A DNA stretch of 64,000 nt from Amaurobius ferox (GCA_951213105.1 OX578153.1:57458520-57522519), one strand, 5' to 3'. Numbered from the stretch's first letter, positions 1-11,503 are shown. The notes: generated by a model from the sequence alone, not told the origin. A program made the numbers and translations.

Positions 1-299
1 GATTAAAATTTGTTTTAAGTTCAAAAATATTGTTTTATTATTATTAATATCATTTATTACATGGAATATATATTGCATACTAAGAAGCACACAATTTTCT
101 ATTTATCTCTTTGTGGCAAGTTAGCCAGTTAGCCTTTGTGTCAAGTTATTCACATTTGACAATTATGTTTAGATTCAGATTGTACGATGATGAAATGTTC
201 ATATATCCAGTATTGATTTCTGGTACTTTGATAGCCAACTTTTCATTGATTCGATCTTCACATTTTCAAATATTTTACGGATGTTAAAATTGTAAACAC
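1..299. other. AT-rich unassigned sequence
   Basis: I see no gene, repeat unit or recognisable element here. The stretch matters only as the left flank of the inverted duplication that follows. It ends in a short ACACAC tract next to the 16-bp direct repeat that begins at 300. Confidence 0.5.
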
Positions 300-811
300 A
301 CACTTGATTAATCATCATCTTGTTTCTGCCATTTTCTTAATTAAACGTTTGTTTGCTCCAATATACTAATCATTTGTATTTCTTCTCAAACTATACATAC
401 ATGCTGAGTTTTGCGGCTGCAGACCAATTTCTTATGGTACATATAATTTTCCAACAGTGTGTAGTTTTACCCTTTATCAACTACTGATCGATATTTCTAC
501 CTTGGCCCAAAATTATATTTCTAATGGTTTGGTTTTCTGTTTTAATCCAGGTTTTCATCGACAAACTAACTGCAGCAACTTTGCATAATAAGGAATGGGG
601 TGAAATGGAATAGGATGAAACAATATGGTGGGGGGGGGGGATAAGGAATGGGATGAAACGGTTGAGTTTTCAACAAATGTCTGTTGAATGAAATTAAGGT
701 TGGTAATTTCGTTCCTAGTTGGTAATTTCGTTCCGTAACACCGATTACCACTAGTTTTGCACTATTTAGCTCACACTGAAAATTTGATGACTGTATAGTT
801 ATCAATATTTA

Positions 812-951
812 TGAAAATGACGACTAATTGACGAAAATTCAATATCTTGAAAAGAATATAAGTATCTACTATAAGAATAACCTTTTTTTTGCTGTAAAAG
901 TAGTAAATTCATTGCATTATATAAGGAAAGTCATGTGCTGCCCACATCATA
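812..951 (-). mobile_element. R1 element, 5' fragment
   Basis: This is the 5' end of R1 in reverse orientation, ending at the TATGATGTGGG terminus. The match to the R1 copy at 8368 continues through 50 bp of non-R1 flank (952-1003 against about 8317-8367). By eye only about two differences occur over 190 bp. No other R1 copy in the window shares that flank, so this segment was copied from the 8.3-8.5 kb locus or a sister of it. Confidence 0.8.
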
Positions 952-1003
952 TTTTTTAACTAAATGTTTATTCCAAAATAGAGTTTGAATTATTAAGTTC
1001 GCA

Positions 1004-1122
1004 TCCCTGTGGATGCCTCCCCCACTGGGTTCCGGTCTAAATTGGGTGGCACTTCCCGGCCGTCCAAACAGTTACCTTACACCTTTCTGGTAGTTCGGAC
1101 GGTCTGGGTAACAACAACAACA
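1004..1122 (+). mobile_element. SINE 3' tail fragment
   Basis: This matches the last 120 bases or so of the SINE family, including the CTTTCTGGTAG motif and the (CAA)n end. It is truncated at its 5' side, where it joins the 8.3-kb-derived segment without a gap. The 16-bp direct repeat begins directly after its tail. Confidence 0.85.
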
Positions 1123-1640
1123 ACACTTGATTAATCATAGTAAATATTGATAACTATACAGTCATCAAATTTTCAGTGTGAGCTAAATAGTGCAAAACTA
1201 GTGGTAATCGGTGTTACGGAACGAAATTACCAACTAGGAACGAAATTACCAACCTTAATTTCATTCAACAGACATTTGTTGAAAACTCAACCGTTTCATC
1301 CCATTCCTTATCCCCCCCCCCCACCATATTGTTTCATCCTATTCCATTTCACCCCATTCCTTATTATGCAAAGTTGCTGCAGTTAGTTTGTCGATGAAAA
1401 CCTGGATTAAAACAGAAAACCAAACCATTAGAAATATAATTTTGGGCCAAGGTAGAAATATCGATCAGTAGTTGATAAAGGGTAAAACTACACACTGTTG
1501 GAAAATTATATGTACCATAAGAAATTGGTCTGCAGCCGCAAAACTCAGCATGTATGTATAGTTTGAGAAGAAATACAAATGATTAGTATATTGGAGCAAA
1601 AAAACGTTTAATTAAGAAAATGGCAGAAACAAGATGATGA

Positions 1641-1965
1641 CATTTTACTCAGTGGTAAATACTCCCCTGGCAGCTATACAAGCTAATATATTCGGTGCGC
1701 ATAGAGTTAATTAAGTATCTAATGCCCCTATGCGGAAGATTCTGCCCCAAACATGGCAACTGTTAGTTAATTCAGTGGTATTCTGTGAAGGCTGCAGTTA
1801 GCGTCTCAGATGTGTTTCATTGGTGATAGGTGACTTGGATGGCAATGGAAGGTGTTATATCCTCGAAGACACTGTTGAGAAAGTCGAGGGATGTCATTTT
1901 GACAACTGGAACCTGGGCGGTTTGACAGCAACAGAACAAACAGTCAGCTGCAAAATATCATCGAC
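1641..1965. other. Unassigned sequence, possible old repeat
   Basis: Base composition is less AT-rich than the surroundings. It continues, across the nested SINEs, into 2567-3190. Conceptual translations in both directions are broken by stops and match no family I recognise. Confidence 0.3.
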
Positions 1966-1977
1966 GTAGAAGCGATT

Positions 1978-2554
1978 CTTCTTGTTCTTCTTCTTTAACC
2001 CAGACCGTTCGACCTACCCGAAGGTTGTTGTTGAGACTTAGACCGTCGGACCTACCAGAAAGATGCAAGGTAACTATTTGGACGGCCGGGAAGTGCCACC
2101 CAATTTAGATCGGAACCCAGTGGGGTAGGCATCCACAGGGACCGTATCCTCCTTCCCCTACCACCAACCTCTCGGAAGGACATACGGACCCACATGTTTA
2201 ACGTGATCGTACTCTGCGTGAACACGGCGGCAGTTTTGGCAATGGCCGGAAACGAACCCGGGCCTACCGAGTGCAATTCCCGCGCGCTAACCACTGGGCT
2301 ACCGCACCCTACCTACCCGAAGATGTAAGGTATCTGTTTGGACGGCCGGGAAGTGCCACCCAATTTAGACCGTAACCCAGTGGGAGAAGCATCCACAGGA
2401 ATCGTACCATATTTCCTCTACCACCAATCTCTCGGAAGGACTTACGGACCCACATGTTTAACGTGAACACGGCAACAGTTTGGGCCGGGCAGGAACTGAA
2501 TTCGGATCGTCCGAGTGCAATCCTCGAGCGCTAACCATTGGACTGTCGCGTCCT
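1978..2554 (-). mobile_element. tRNA-headed SINE (outer), split by another SINE
   Basis: The outer SINE is 1978-2023 plus 2323-2554 on the minus strand, interrupted by 2024-2310 and its 12-bp duplication. Its tail is a (GAA)n-type run rather than (CAA)n. It is flanked by a near-perfect target-site duplication, GTAGAAGCGATT at 1966-1977 and GTAGAAGCAATT at 2555-2566. Its head carries the tRNA A-box region. The inner copy is much less diverged, so this one is older. Confidence 0.85.
2024..2310 (-). mobile_element. tRNA-headed SINE (inner)
   Basis: This is a full-length copy of about 287 bp: tRNA-like head with a B-box-like GGTTCG motif, unique body, and (CAA)n tail. It sits inside the older SINE and is flanked by a 12-bp duplication, ACCTACCCGAAG, at 2012-2023 and 2311-2322. 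The 80-codon minus frame here is the same shadow frame seen in every SINE copy and is not a gene. Confidence 0.9.
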
Positions 2555-2566
2555 GTAGAAGCAATT

Positions 2567-3195
2567 GGCTTGCAGCACAACCAGAAGAGATCGGCAGTCC
2601 CACAAGATGGCTTCTTAGACTGTCACACCATGTGTGATGGCCGTGTACCGCCAGACAATCGATGACTGAATAAGAACTCTGGTCAGTACTCCTCTACAAA
2701 CTTACGCGGTGGTCATTAGCATTGATGGAGAAAGTGATTCTTTGCTAAAGACAACATGCCTCTTATTGAACACTGTTCAGGCTGGCTGAGCTCGATAACT
2801 ATCCAAATGATTCTGCCTATATTGAGGTCAGTTGCAGGAGCCCTAATGAACGTTGATACTTGATCCCACTTTCTGCCAGTCGTCTCCGAATAATACCCCT
2901 TGATACAGAATGCATGGAGGATGGCAAATACCTTCAAATGGCTGATAGCGACGCCATTGGTGTGGATGTGGCTCTTTTCCGGACTGCACGATCCTCTCGA
3001 GCAGTTGTCTGTCTGGGGCGTCGTGAGCCTCTGCGACGTTTACATGTGTTTTTTCTGGTCTACTACTGTTGTGAACATCGGGTAACCACTTTGTCACTCC
3101 AATCAAGATGGCGACTGATGCGTCTATTGGACCAACCAGCTTTCTGTAGGCCTGTGATGCGACCACCTCTCTCTAAATCCGACAATTGTTAGTAG
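2567..3195. other. GC-richer unassigned block
   Basis: This block has about even base composition in an otherwise AT-rich window. Overlapping open frames of 60-110 codons occur on both strands (for example minus 2843-3166 and plus 2860-3192), but none has a family motif I recognise. It ends at a short (TA)n run. It could be an eroded retroelement or transposon interior, but I cannot name it. Confidence 0.3.
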
Positions 3196-5504
3196 CGCCG
3201 TCGTATATATATATATCTTAAAAGCATTTTTATACACAGATTGCAGTATCAAAATAGAAAATACAATTCCAATTACCTGTGAGTGAGAACACCGGCCTTT
3301 TAAATGCTGCACGATGCTTCGTCTTCATGCGAGTTGCATGACCCCTATAACATCATCGGTGCTGACAGTTTGATCATTTGCATAACTCTTAAAACGACAT
3401 TTGCATGCCGAGTTTCAGGGCTTTTACTCTATTTTTTATGGATGCATACATTTTTTGCAACGGAGTGTATTTACAATCAATCGGTATTTTTGCAAACTAT
3501 CGATAAACAATTGTTAATAATATCTAGTATGTCCAATACTTCAAAAACCACACTGCGTATGATTAAACCTGCACCAAGTGTCCGTCGCTAAACTTATTAG
3601 CAGAGGGCCATATTTGGATATTCAAAGTGCTAGGTGATGTAGATTAAAATAAAACATATTTTTATATATGTTTATATAGATATACACAACTTTATAGTCA
3701 TAATTAACATGTATAGATTTAAGTAAGTATATTTTCCCAGGGGAATAAAGGAAAAGAGACATGTTAATACACAACAATTAATGAATGTAAGTATTTCTCT
3801 TTTATTAGAATAAAATGGTAAACAACAGTTTCAATACTAACCATTAGAACCCAACATTGAAAAACAACTAGTGAGAACAATGTGCCTTGTTCATGCTTGA
3901 ATGACATTTTTATATTTGGTGTTAATTTTTAAATACGATTGAAAAAAAAAAATATTTCAATTGGTTACTGGTTAATCTGGAGCAATTTTTTGAATTAATG
4001 GACTCTTTTAGAAAAAGATGGCTCCCAAATATAACTGCTTCGAAGAATGGAAATAATTTTCTTTGGAAAATACTTCTATTGTTATAGTTATTTTCTAGCA
4101 ACACAGAATACAACTTTATAACAAAGAACAGACCTATTGTCGACAAGGGAGGAATATGTGTACTGCTTAGGGGAGCACTATAATTTCAATATTGAAATTA
4201 TTTATTAGAAATGTACGTGACCTGGATAAATCCATTTTGAGGGATGGCTATGTCCCGAGGTCTGTAACTTGTGGAACTTCCAGATACTGATTTTTACTTG
4301 TAGCATGTCGCAAAACCTAATTACAGTACGATTTTGCTTATTAAATAGATCGGGCAAATAAAGAACAAACAATCAAATTTAAAATATATAATTTTTTCAT
4401 AATTTTATTTCTTTATATTGTTGGTAGATACTAAATATCTGTAATAACAGGATCTAATTCAATTTATCGGATATTTGTTATGGCGCCTTATGAATCAAAT
4501 AAAAAATATATCTATTGATAACAATATTAATCATGAACAATATTCATATGCAGAAATTTTTAAGCTACTTCCATCTTCTGACATATATAATGTAATATTG
4601 AAAGCTGAATTGAATTCCTTCAAATAAATAATAGACGGTTTTAAATAGTTTTTGAAAACAACAGTTATTCCTTCCCGCCGTGATAAAGAACACGCGCATT
4701 CATATCTAATTAAACAGAATACACGCACATTTATTTCCAATTGTTAGGTTTATTGATCTCGCTTTTTACTATATAAACTGTCATATACTGGGAGGCGAAA
4801 ATTATTGTATGGATATGATTTAATTGAGATTTAATTCCGAATTGAATCGATATATAGGAAAGAATGTAGCCAAATGTGCTGCCATTCAACCTGCTTGGCC
4901 TTTAATATCGTTTATGATGAACGAACTTATGGTGAAGGTAAGGCAAAACAATATATACAAAAGTATTCTGATACCAAGACTTCGTGCACTGCTCACAATA
5001 AGTTAAGTCTATAAAAAATATTTCAAAGAAAAGTAGCACTTTGGGAATGTAGTGACGCAATATAATTCTAATATTATTTGCGGTACTGATGTATACAAAT
5101 TACGTGATTTCTAGGCTGTTTTAAAAGCAGCGTTAAAAAGCTGAAAATTATTCATACAAAAATTGAAGGATAACCATTGTGGAGTGGTTTTAAGTTCTTA
5201 ATTGTCTGGAAAAAATGTTTACTTTTTATAAGCTTCCTGTGCATTTTATTGAATGTATGCCAGTGCCATTATTTAGCCTTAGAAAATATGTCTCAGTTGA
5301 TTTCATAATATGCTTGACTGTCTTCGATTAGTTTATAATTTTAGTGCATAACACGCATGTCTCGTATGATAGTTAAACCACTCCCTAGAAATTCAGGCTC
5401 GTTTTATGCTGAAACACATTATACAACGAATCACATAACTGTATGCATTGTCGATTTTGGTTGATTTTTTAAAAGCGAGTATACTTTTACAAGCACAATT
5501 ACTA
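3196..5504. other. AT-rich unassigned stretch
   Basis: I see no gene or element with definable ends. The part at about 4010-4200 resembles 7095-7260, so it may contain a fragment of an old dispersed repeat. Open frames here are all short and AT-driven. Confidence 0.35.
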
Positions 5505-5800
5505 AGGATATTGTTTATTCTTAAAATCAGGATTTTTTCTTCCCATAGCGACTGATTTAGATATTGTCAAAGGGATAAAAATTAAATGACATAAGGTACT
5601 TCCATACATTTTTCACCTGTTTTATAAAAAAGCACCGATTTTTACTGCCAGAAGAGTGCTGTAGAAGTCAAAATAATGTTCTTATTTTAGCAGAATTATA
5701 TTTTTAAATTTGAAGAGGCTTCTGTTACCATGAACCGTCTTGTTCGTTTTCACTCTACTATCACCAAAGGGAATACTTGTGAATGACACATATAATTAAT
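5505..5800 (+). repeat. Dispersed repeat D1, copy 1
   Basis: This is similar throughout to 17235-17580 in the same orientation. Shared landmarks are AAAGGGAT, AATGACATAAG, a GTGCTGTAGAAGTCAAAATAATG block and a CTAAAGGGGATA-like end. No open frame is conserved between the two copies. The class is unknown. Confidence 0.7.
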
Positions 5801-5994
5801 GATTGTGATCAAAATTATCGATAGTTAATTATTAAGAAATCTTGGAAAACAAAAGAAAGTAAAAAGTTGAATATAGACAATGTAATCAAACAATGTAAAT
5901 CAACTAATGAAAAAATGTGCGTGCACGTTTTGATGGCTGAGTGATCTTTTCAATGTTTAAAGTCGAACTTGCTAGAAAATATTGTAAAAAACTT
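5801..5994. other. AT-rich unassigned sequence
   Basis: Short AT-rich interval between repeat D1 and the piggyBac-like element. Nothing recognisable is seen. Confidence 0.4.
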
Positions 5995-5998
5995 TCAA

Positions 5999-7085
5999 CA
6001 CTAAACCTACTGATAATAAATATTTCTACCACAGCAGGTCAAATGACCCGTCTTCAAAAAGTCACATATTTTGCGATGTATATATAGCAAAAATATACCA
6101 TTTAGTACAATTTGGTGTGAAAGCCCCAGGCCGTCCGGCTCGTCCAGAGGACTTAGAGCAATAAAATGGACGAGTACAATTTGGTGTGTGAATAAAACAA
6201 TTTTGTCCAAATAACCGTCCTAATTTGTTTATTTATTCAATTAAAAAATGAATAAAAGTAAGAGAGCAAAATCCCCATTTATTCTTGAATTTAGAAATAA
6301 GCAATGTGCAAACCTTATTCATGTTCAGCGCATCTTTCGCAAATGATTGATTGGGTCCTAGAAGACACATGAAACTGGGCCTGAATTTGCTGACGTTTCC
6401 TGTGTATCTTCTTGTTCTTTCTGTTGCGCATCTTGAAAATACGCATTTCGATACATCAATCCTCTACATCACTTTCACTTTCAGAACTCAATATCGATAT
6501 CGCTCTCTTTTGTCCTCTACGCATATTCAAAATATTCTCCTCTTCATCATCTATACCTGAGGATTTGCATCCGTCCGTAGTGCCAAATGAATCACAATGT
6601 TGTTCTATGTTATCCACTTCACTGCGGATCCCGAACATTCTTCAGCTATATTATTTACTGGATAAGAATTATCAACACAATAACGAAATAAGAATTATTG
6701 ACTCACTAAATAGCACTGAAACTTGAAATTGCCAAACTAAAACTGAAATCTAACGCTCAATAGGTATCAACAAGTATAATGTAAAACAACAAAATTCTGA
6801 TGCAATAGCAAAAATGATTTCATCACACAACCTATTACATGGGTCAAATGACCCGCGTAAGAGATTGTGGTAGGAAGAATGTAGGTAAATGTGAATAGGT
6901 AGGTCCAGTTGCATATATTACTCGGTAAAATAATAGACAAGAGAAAAATAACTATTGAAAAAAACATTGGATGTAAATTATAATAAAAGTCGTAAAGCCA
7001 AATGGCGATATGTTAACGTTGCATGTACGAAATTTTGCCAGAAAGTTTAAATATGGTCATTTGACCCGTCGTGGAAGGTTTAGTG
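5999..7085 (-). mobile_element. piggyBac-like non-autonomous element
   Basis: Both ends carry inverted ACACTAAACCT followed by the near-palindrome GGTCAAATGACCCG, and a third GGTCAAATGACCCG lies inside at about 6843. The right end abuts TTAA (7086-7089); the left flank is TCAA (5995-5998), a decayed TTAA. On the minus strand, 6456-6638 encodes an acidic serine-rich stretch (SILSSESESDVED) of the kind found at the N terminus of piggyBac-family transposases. No catalytic domain remains. At about 1.1 kb the element is an internal-deletion derivative. Confidence 0.65.
6456..6638 (-). pseudogene. piggyBac-like transposase N-terminal remnant
   Basis: A 60-codon frame rich in Ser, Glu and Asp ends in SSESESDVED and a stop. 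Acidic low-complexity N termini are usual in piggyBac-type transposases upstream of the DDD core, which is missing here. The assignment leans on the element's ends as much as on the peptide. Because the frame is short and low in complexity, chance is a real alternative. Confidence 0.4.
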
Positions 7086-7094
7086 TTAATATAC

Positions 7095-7260
7095 TTGCTT
7101 CATTCTGGAGAATAATGGCTCGCAAATATAGCTGCTTCCAAATATTAAAAGAAAAAACAATTCAAAATACTTCTATTGTTAAATTTTCTTTGCAGCAATA
7201 CAAAACACTTAGGAGATATGTAGCACTTAGATTTTTTACCTGTTATTAAGGAGAGAGAAA
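7095..7260 (+). repeat. Weak dispersed repeat D6
   Basis: This resembles 4010-4200, sharing ATGGCTCGCAAATATA-like and AATACTTCTATTGTTA blocks. The similarity is short and low, and no ends can be set. Confidence 0.4.
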
Positions 7261-7504
7261 CGGAACTCCATTATAATTTCATTAAAAATATATAGTTTAA
7301 GTATTTATTACTAAACAAAAATAAGCATCACGAGGAAGGTAAAATTCTAAAATGAAAAGCTTTGCTGTAGCATGCAATTCGCGCAACAAAACATAGATTT
7401 TTCAGCAGTAAACTAAAACTACAAATGCCGCTCACAAATGTATAACGTATGATATCGACAGAAGCTTAGAAAATGGCAGCAATGAAAAGAAGTTCACAGA
7501 AATT

Positions 7505-7553
7505 ACTGTTACCTTACACCTTTCTGGTAGGTCGGACGGTCTGGGTTTCAACA
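7505..7553 (+). mobile_element. Tail-only SINE or LINE insertion
   Basis: Only the last 49 bases of the SINE family are present, ending in CAACAAC. A 9-bp duplication, ACAGAAATT, flanks it at 7496-7504 and 7554-7562. It is either an extremely 5'-truncated SINE or the 3' end of the partner LINE, because these elements usually share their tail. Confidence 0.8.
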
Positions 7554-7742
7554 ACAGAAATTGGCGTTGCCACAATAAACGAACAGAAACTCCTCTAGCC
7601 GAAGATCCGGAAGAGCGCGAGACAATCAAAATAATTCATAAATTCCGAAAGGCGGGAAAATCGTCCAACCTGTACAACAATCACACCTAAAACCGCTCGA
7701 ACTCAAAATAGAGACAACTGAAATTCCTAAAATTTCTGAAGC

Positions 7743-7866
7743 TATAGAACAGACGCTAGTAAACTATAGAACAGACGCTAGTAAACTATAGAACAGACGC
7801 TAGGAAACTATAGAGCAGACGCTAGTAAACTATAGAACAGACGCTAGGAAACTATAGAACAAACGC
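7743..7866 (+). repeat. 22-bp minisatellite
   Basis: The unit AGACGCTAGTAAACTATAGAAC repeats with an exact period of 22, starting at 7751, 7773, 7795, 7817 and 7839, with a decayed sixth unit at 7861. Units alternate between CTAGTAAAC and CTAGGAAAC variants. Confidence 0.95.
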
Positions 7867-7934
7867 AAATCTTATTCAAAATAATTAAATGAAAAGCCAA
7901 ATAAAGGGAATTTTAAAGGGAATCAAATAAACAA

Positions 7935-8175
7935 TCATTTTCATAAATTTTCATATCAAAAGTAGTAATAATTTAGAAAATGGAACAATTGTAATTTATA
8001 AATTAATTAAGAAAGCTAATTTAGAAGATTAAAAAAATTTAATTAATGAATGAAAGATAAAATAAATAAATATTATTTAAATATTAATACATTGGGAATA
8101 ATGAGCCAGGGAAAATAAATAAAAATTAAATTGGAAGTTCCCAAGTTATAAAAAATTCCAAAGCAACCCATCCAC
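7935..8175 (+). repeat. Dispersed repeat D2, copy 1
   Basis: This is collinear with 16555-16797. Shared landmarks are AAAATGGAACAATT, AAATAAATATTAT and CCCAAGTTATAAAAAATTCC. Very AT-rich, no coding, class unknown. Confidence 0.65.
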
Positions 8176-8367
8176 CTAAACTCAAAAATATTTCATTTGG
8201 AAGATGAAAAATTTTTGAAAATAAAATAAAAATATCAACAAAAATTGTTACTTCTTGTAGTCATTTTTATTTTAATATCAAAAAATATTAATGAAAGTAA
8301 ATAAAGCAATTTTTACTCGAACTTAATAATTCAAACTCTATTTTGGAATAAACATTTAGTTAAAAAA

Positions 8368-9129
8368 TATGATGTGGGCAGCACATGACTTTCCTTATAT
8401 AATGCAATGAATTTACTACTTTTACAGCAAAAAAAAGCTTATTCTTATAGTAGATACGTATATTCTTTTCAAGATATTGAATTTTCGTCAATTAGTCGTC
8501 ATTTTCATTGATTTAGCGTCATTTTTAACCATTTGGAGAGATTTTCGTTAATTTAGAAACATTTAAAAAGTCGCCAAGTTGGCGACATTCCGCCAAATTC
8601 GTCGTCAAAATCGCGCCAAGTGTTATGGAAGGAGAAATAAGTTATTCTTACAACAGATAAATGACTATTGGCATTTAAATAAAAAATTATTACTCAAAGT
8701 ATTTTTCTCATGAATGGAACGAGTTAGATCCACGAGAATGATGTCACTCAATTTATCCATGGTATTACATATGAAAAGTGAACATGTTTCTCAATAGGAA
8801 ATATTGCTTTTTATTTTATATGACTTTTTGATAATTTTTTCGAAAAATGTGCAATATCTCGAGAACGGTTCATGTTAGCGTTCTAAAATTTATGTCAATC
8901 GTTTTCTAATGAAAAATTTCATAAGAAGTGTCTATTTGCGTAACTCTATTAGCGGATTTAATTTTCTGACGATTTTTTCAAAATTTCACTCGACAATTTA
9001 GGGGGGTTCTGAACATTCGATTGCGTATAGAAACAACAAGCTTCCAGCGTTTAGGGATTGTGATTTTTGTACCAAATTTCGTTCGAATCGGCTCATTCGT
9101 TCGTCAGTTATCGTCTCCACAGACTCACT

Positions 9130-9168
<39 letters not shown>

Positions 9169-9402
9169 TCACACACACAAATATACTTTCACACACACAC
9201 ACACCCTTACACCTTTCTGGTAGGTCGAACTGTCTGGGTCTCAACAACAACAACGCACACTCACACACACACTGACATCACTTCAAAAATTTTTGATTCG
9301 TGATCAGGCATGCTTGAAACGTGCTCTCCCGTCGAAAACTCGAATTCGAATTTTCGACCCCGTCACAGTACTTTCCTTATACATTATGTATATAAGGAAA
9401 GT
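8368..9402 (+). mobile_element. R1 element, full length
   Basis: This complete R1 copy starts TATGATGTGGGC and ends in the hairpin with arms ACTTTCCTTATA and TATAAGGAAAGT. In order it contains: the subterminal inverted repeat; a central hairpin region near 8530-8630 (imperfect here, CGCGCC where others read TCTCGCC); a conserved AT-rich body; a fixed (CA)n tract at about 9129-9240; and the terminal stem-loop. No conserved reading frame is seen. A SINE tail has landed in the (CA)n tract. Confidence 0.9.
9206..9253 (+). mobile_element. Tail-only SINE or LINE insertion
   Basis: The final 48 bases of the SINE family, ending (CAA)n, interrupt the (CA)n tract of the R1 copy. The target duplication cannot be told apart from the surrounding CACA repeat. 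Confidence 0.8.
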
Positions 9403-9527
9403 AAAAATTATAAACAAAAAAAAATTAAATAATAATGAATAAAATTTGTGTATAAATAAAATCACTAAATTCGTGTAGACAAAAGTAAAGGTAAAAAATT
9501 TGACATTGATTATCATCAACTAAAAAA

Positions 9528-10454
9528 TCTGATGTGGGGAACATATGACTTTCCTTATATAATGTAATGAATTTACTACTTTTACAGAAAAAAAATAGGT
9601 TTTTCCTACAGTAGATACTAATATTCTTTCCAAGATATTAAATTTGCGACAATTAATCGTCATTTTCATTGATTTAGCGTCATTTTTATTCATTTGGCGA
9701 GATTTTCGTTAATCTGGCAACATCTTAAAAAGTCGCCAAGTTGGCGACATTCCGCCAAATTCATCGACAAAATCTCGCCAAGCGTTATGCACTAAGAAAT
9801 ACGTTATTCTTACAGCAGATAAATGACTATTGCGTTCAAATACAAAAGTATTACTCAAAGTATTTTTTTCATGAATGGAACGAGCTAGATCCACGAGAAT
9901 GATGTCACCCAATTTATCGCATGGTATTACATATGAAAGTGAACATGTTTCTCAATAGGAAATATTTTTTTTTTATTTTATATGACTTTTCGATAATTTT
10001 TTTGAAAAATGTACAATATCTCGGGAACGGTTCATGTCAGCGTTTTGAAATTAATGTCAATCGTTTTCTAATGAAAAATTACATAATAAATGTCTATTTT
10101 CGTAACTTTATTAGTGGTTTTGATTTTTTGACGTCTTTTTCAAAATTTCATTCGAAAATTTAGGGGGATTCTGAACATTCGATTGCGTATAAAAACAATA
10201 GGCTTCCAGTGTTTACGGATTGTGATTTTTGTACCAAATTTGGTTCGAATCGGTCTATTCGTTCGTCAGTTATCGTCTCCACAGACTCACTGACACACAC
10301 ACACAAAACCACACACACTCACACAAACATCATTTCAAAAATGTTTGATTCGTGATCAGGGATGCTTGAAACGTGCTCTACCGTCGAAAACTCGAATTCG
10401 AATTTTCGACCCCGTCACAATACTTTCCTTATACATTATGCATATAAGGAAAGT
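9528..10454 (+). mobile_element. R1 element, full length
   Basis: It runs from TCTGATGTGGGG to the terminal GGAAAGT. The central hairpin includes GTCGCCAAGTTGGCGAC at about 9732. It is fused directly to the next, 5'-truncated R1 copy at an AGTAAAAA junction. Confidence 0.92.
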
Positions 10455-11139
10455 AAAAATGTTATCCTTATAGTATATACTTATATTCTTTCCAAGATAT
10501 TGAACTTTCTTCAATTAGTCGTCATTTTCATTGATTTAGCGTCATTTTTATCTATTTGGCGAGACTTTTGTTATTTGGCAACAATTAAAAATGTCGCCCA
10601 GTTGGCGACATTCCGCCAAATTCGTCGCCAAAATCTCGCCAAGCGTTATGGACGGAGAAATAAGTTATTCTTAAACCAGATAAATGACTATTGGCTTTCA
10701 AATAGAAAAGTGTTACTCAAAGCATCTTTTTTCATGAACGGAACGAGTTAGATCCACGAAAATGATGTCATCAAATTTCTGACATGATATAACATATGAA
10801 AAGTAAACATGTTTTTCAAAAGTTAATATTTTTTAATAAATGTATTTGAAAACTCTGCAATATCTCGAGAACGGTTCACGTTAGCGTTCTAAAATTTATG
10901 TCAATCGTTTTCTAATGAAAAATTACATCCGAAATGTCTATTTGCGTAACTTTAGTAGCGGTTTTGATTTTTTGACAATTTTTTCAAAATTTCACACGAA
11001 CATTTAGGCGGGTTCTGAACATTTGATTGTGTATAAAAACAATAGGCATCCAGTGTTTACGGATTGTCATTTTTGTATCAAATTTCGTTCAAATCGGTCC
11101 ATTCGTTCGTCAGTTATCGTCTCCAAAGACTCACTGACA

Positions 11140-11194
<55 letters not shown>

Positions 11195-11324
11195 AGACAT
11201 CACTTCAAAAATGTTTGATTCGTGATCAGGGATGCTTGAAACGTGCTCTCCCGTCGAAAACTCGAATTCGAATTTTCGACCCCGTCACAATACTTTCCTT
11301 ATACATTATGTATATAAGGAAAGT
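10455..11324 (+). mobile_element. R1 element, lacks the first ~67 bases
   Basis: It is a head-to-tail neighbour of the copy before it. It begins inside the element at the sequence that normally follows ACAGTAAAAA. The CA tract here is followed by a (GA)n run at about 11157-11190. The 3' hairpin is intact. Confidence 0.9.
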
Positions 11325-11503
11325 AAAAAGAAAGAAAAAAAACGAAAATTTTGGACCAGCCAATCAGGTTTAAAAAAATCTGAACATTAAATTTTGATGG
11401 CTATAATAACTAATGATAAACAATTATCGCTACCACTACAAAATGCAAATTCCAGCTGGAAAGTATATATAATACAATGTGATCTAAAATATGTTAAAAA
11501 AAA

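Larger units (their letters stand above)
300..1640. repeat. Inverted duplication, 500-bp arms, with SINE tail in the loop
   Basis: The left arm 312-811 is the reverse complement of the right arm 1141-1640. By eye they differ by about one base in 500, and even an 11-base G/C run matches in length. The 329-bp loop holds an inverted R1 5' end (812-951), 50 bp of its flank (952-1003) and a SINE 3' tail (1004-1122). The 16-bp sequence ACACTTGATTAATCAT occurs at 300-315 and again at 1123-1138, directly after the SINE tail, like a target-site duplication. The two identical 79-codon open frames, one in each arm, are a by-product of the symmetry and not genes. Either a recent event or an assembly artefact could explain the near identity. 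Confidence 0.9.

Noticed and set aside
566..1386. Two identical 79-codon open frames on opposite strands
   Set aside because: They are the same sequence in the two arms of an inverted duplication. The peptide has no motif and crosses a homopolymer run, so there is no evidence of coding.
2843..3166. 107-codon minus frame as a host exon
   Set aside because: It is the longest frame in a GC-richer block, but overlapping frames of similar size exist on the other strand and no motif or splice context supports it.
7743..7866. CRISPR-like array
   Set aside because: The 22-bp units are contiguous, with no unique spacers, and the setting is eukaryotic.
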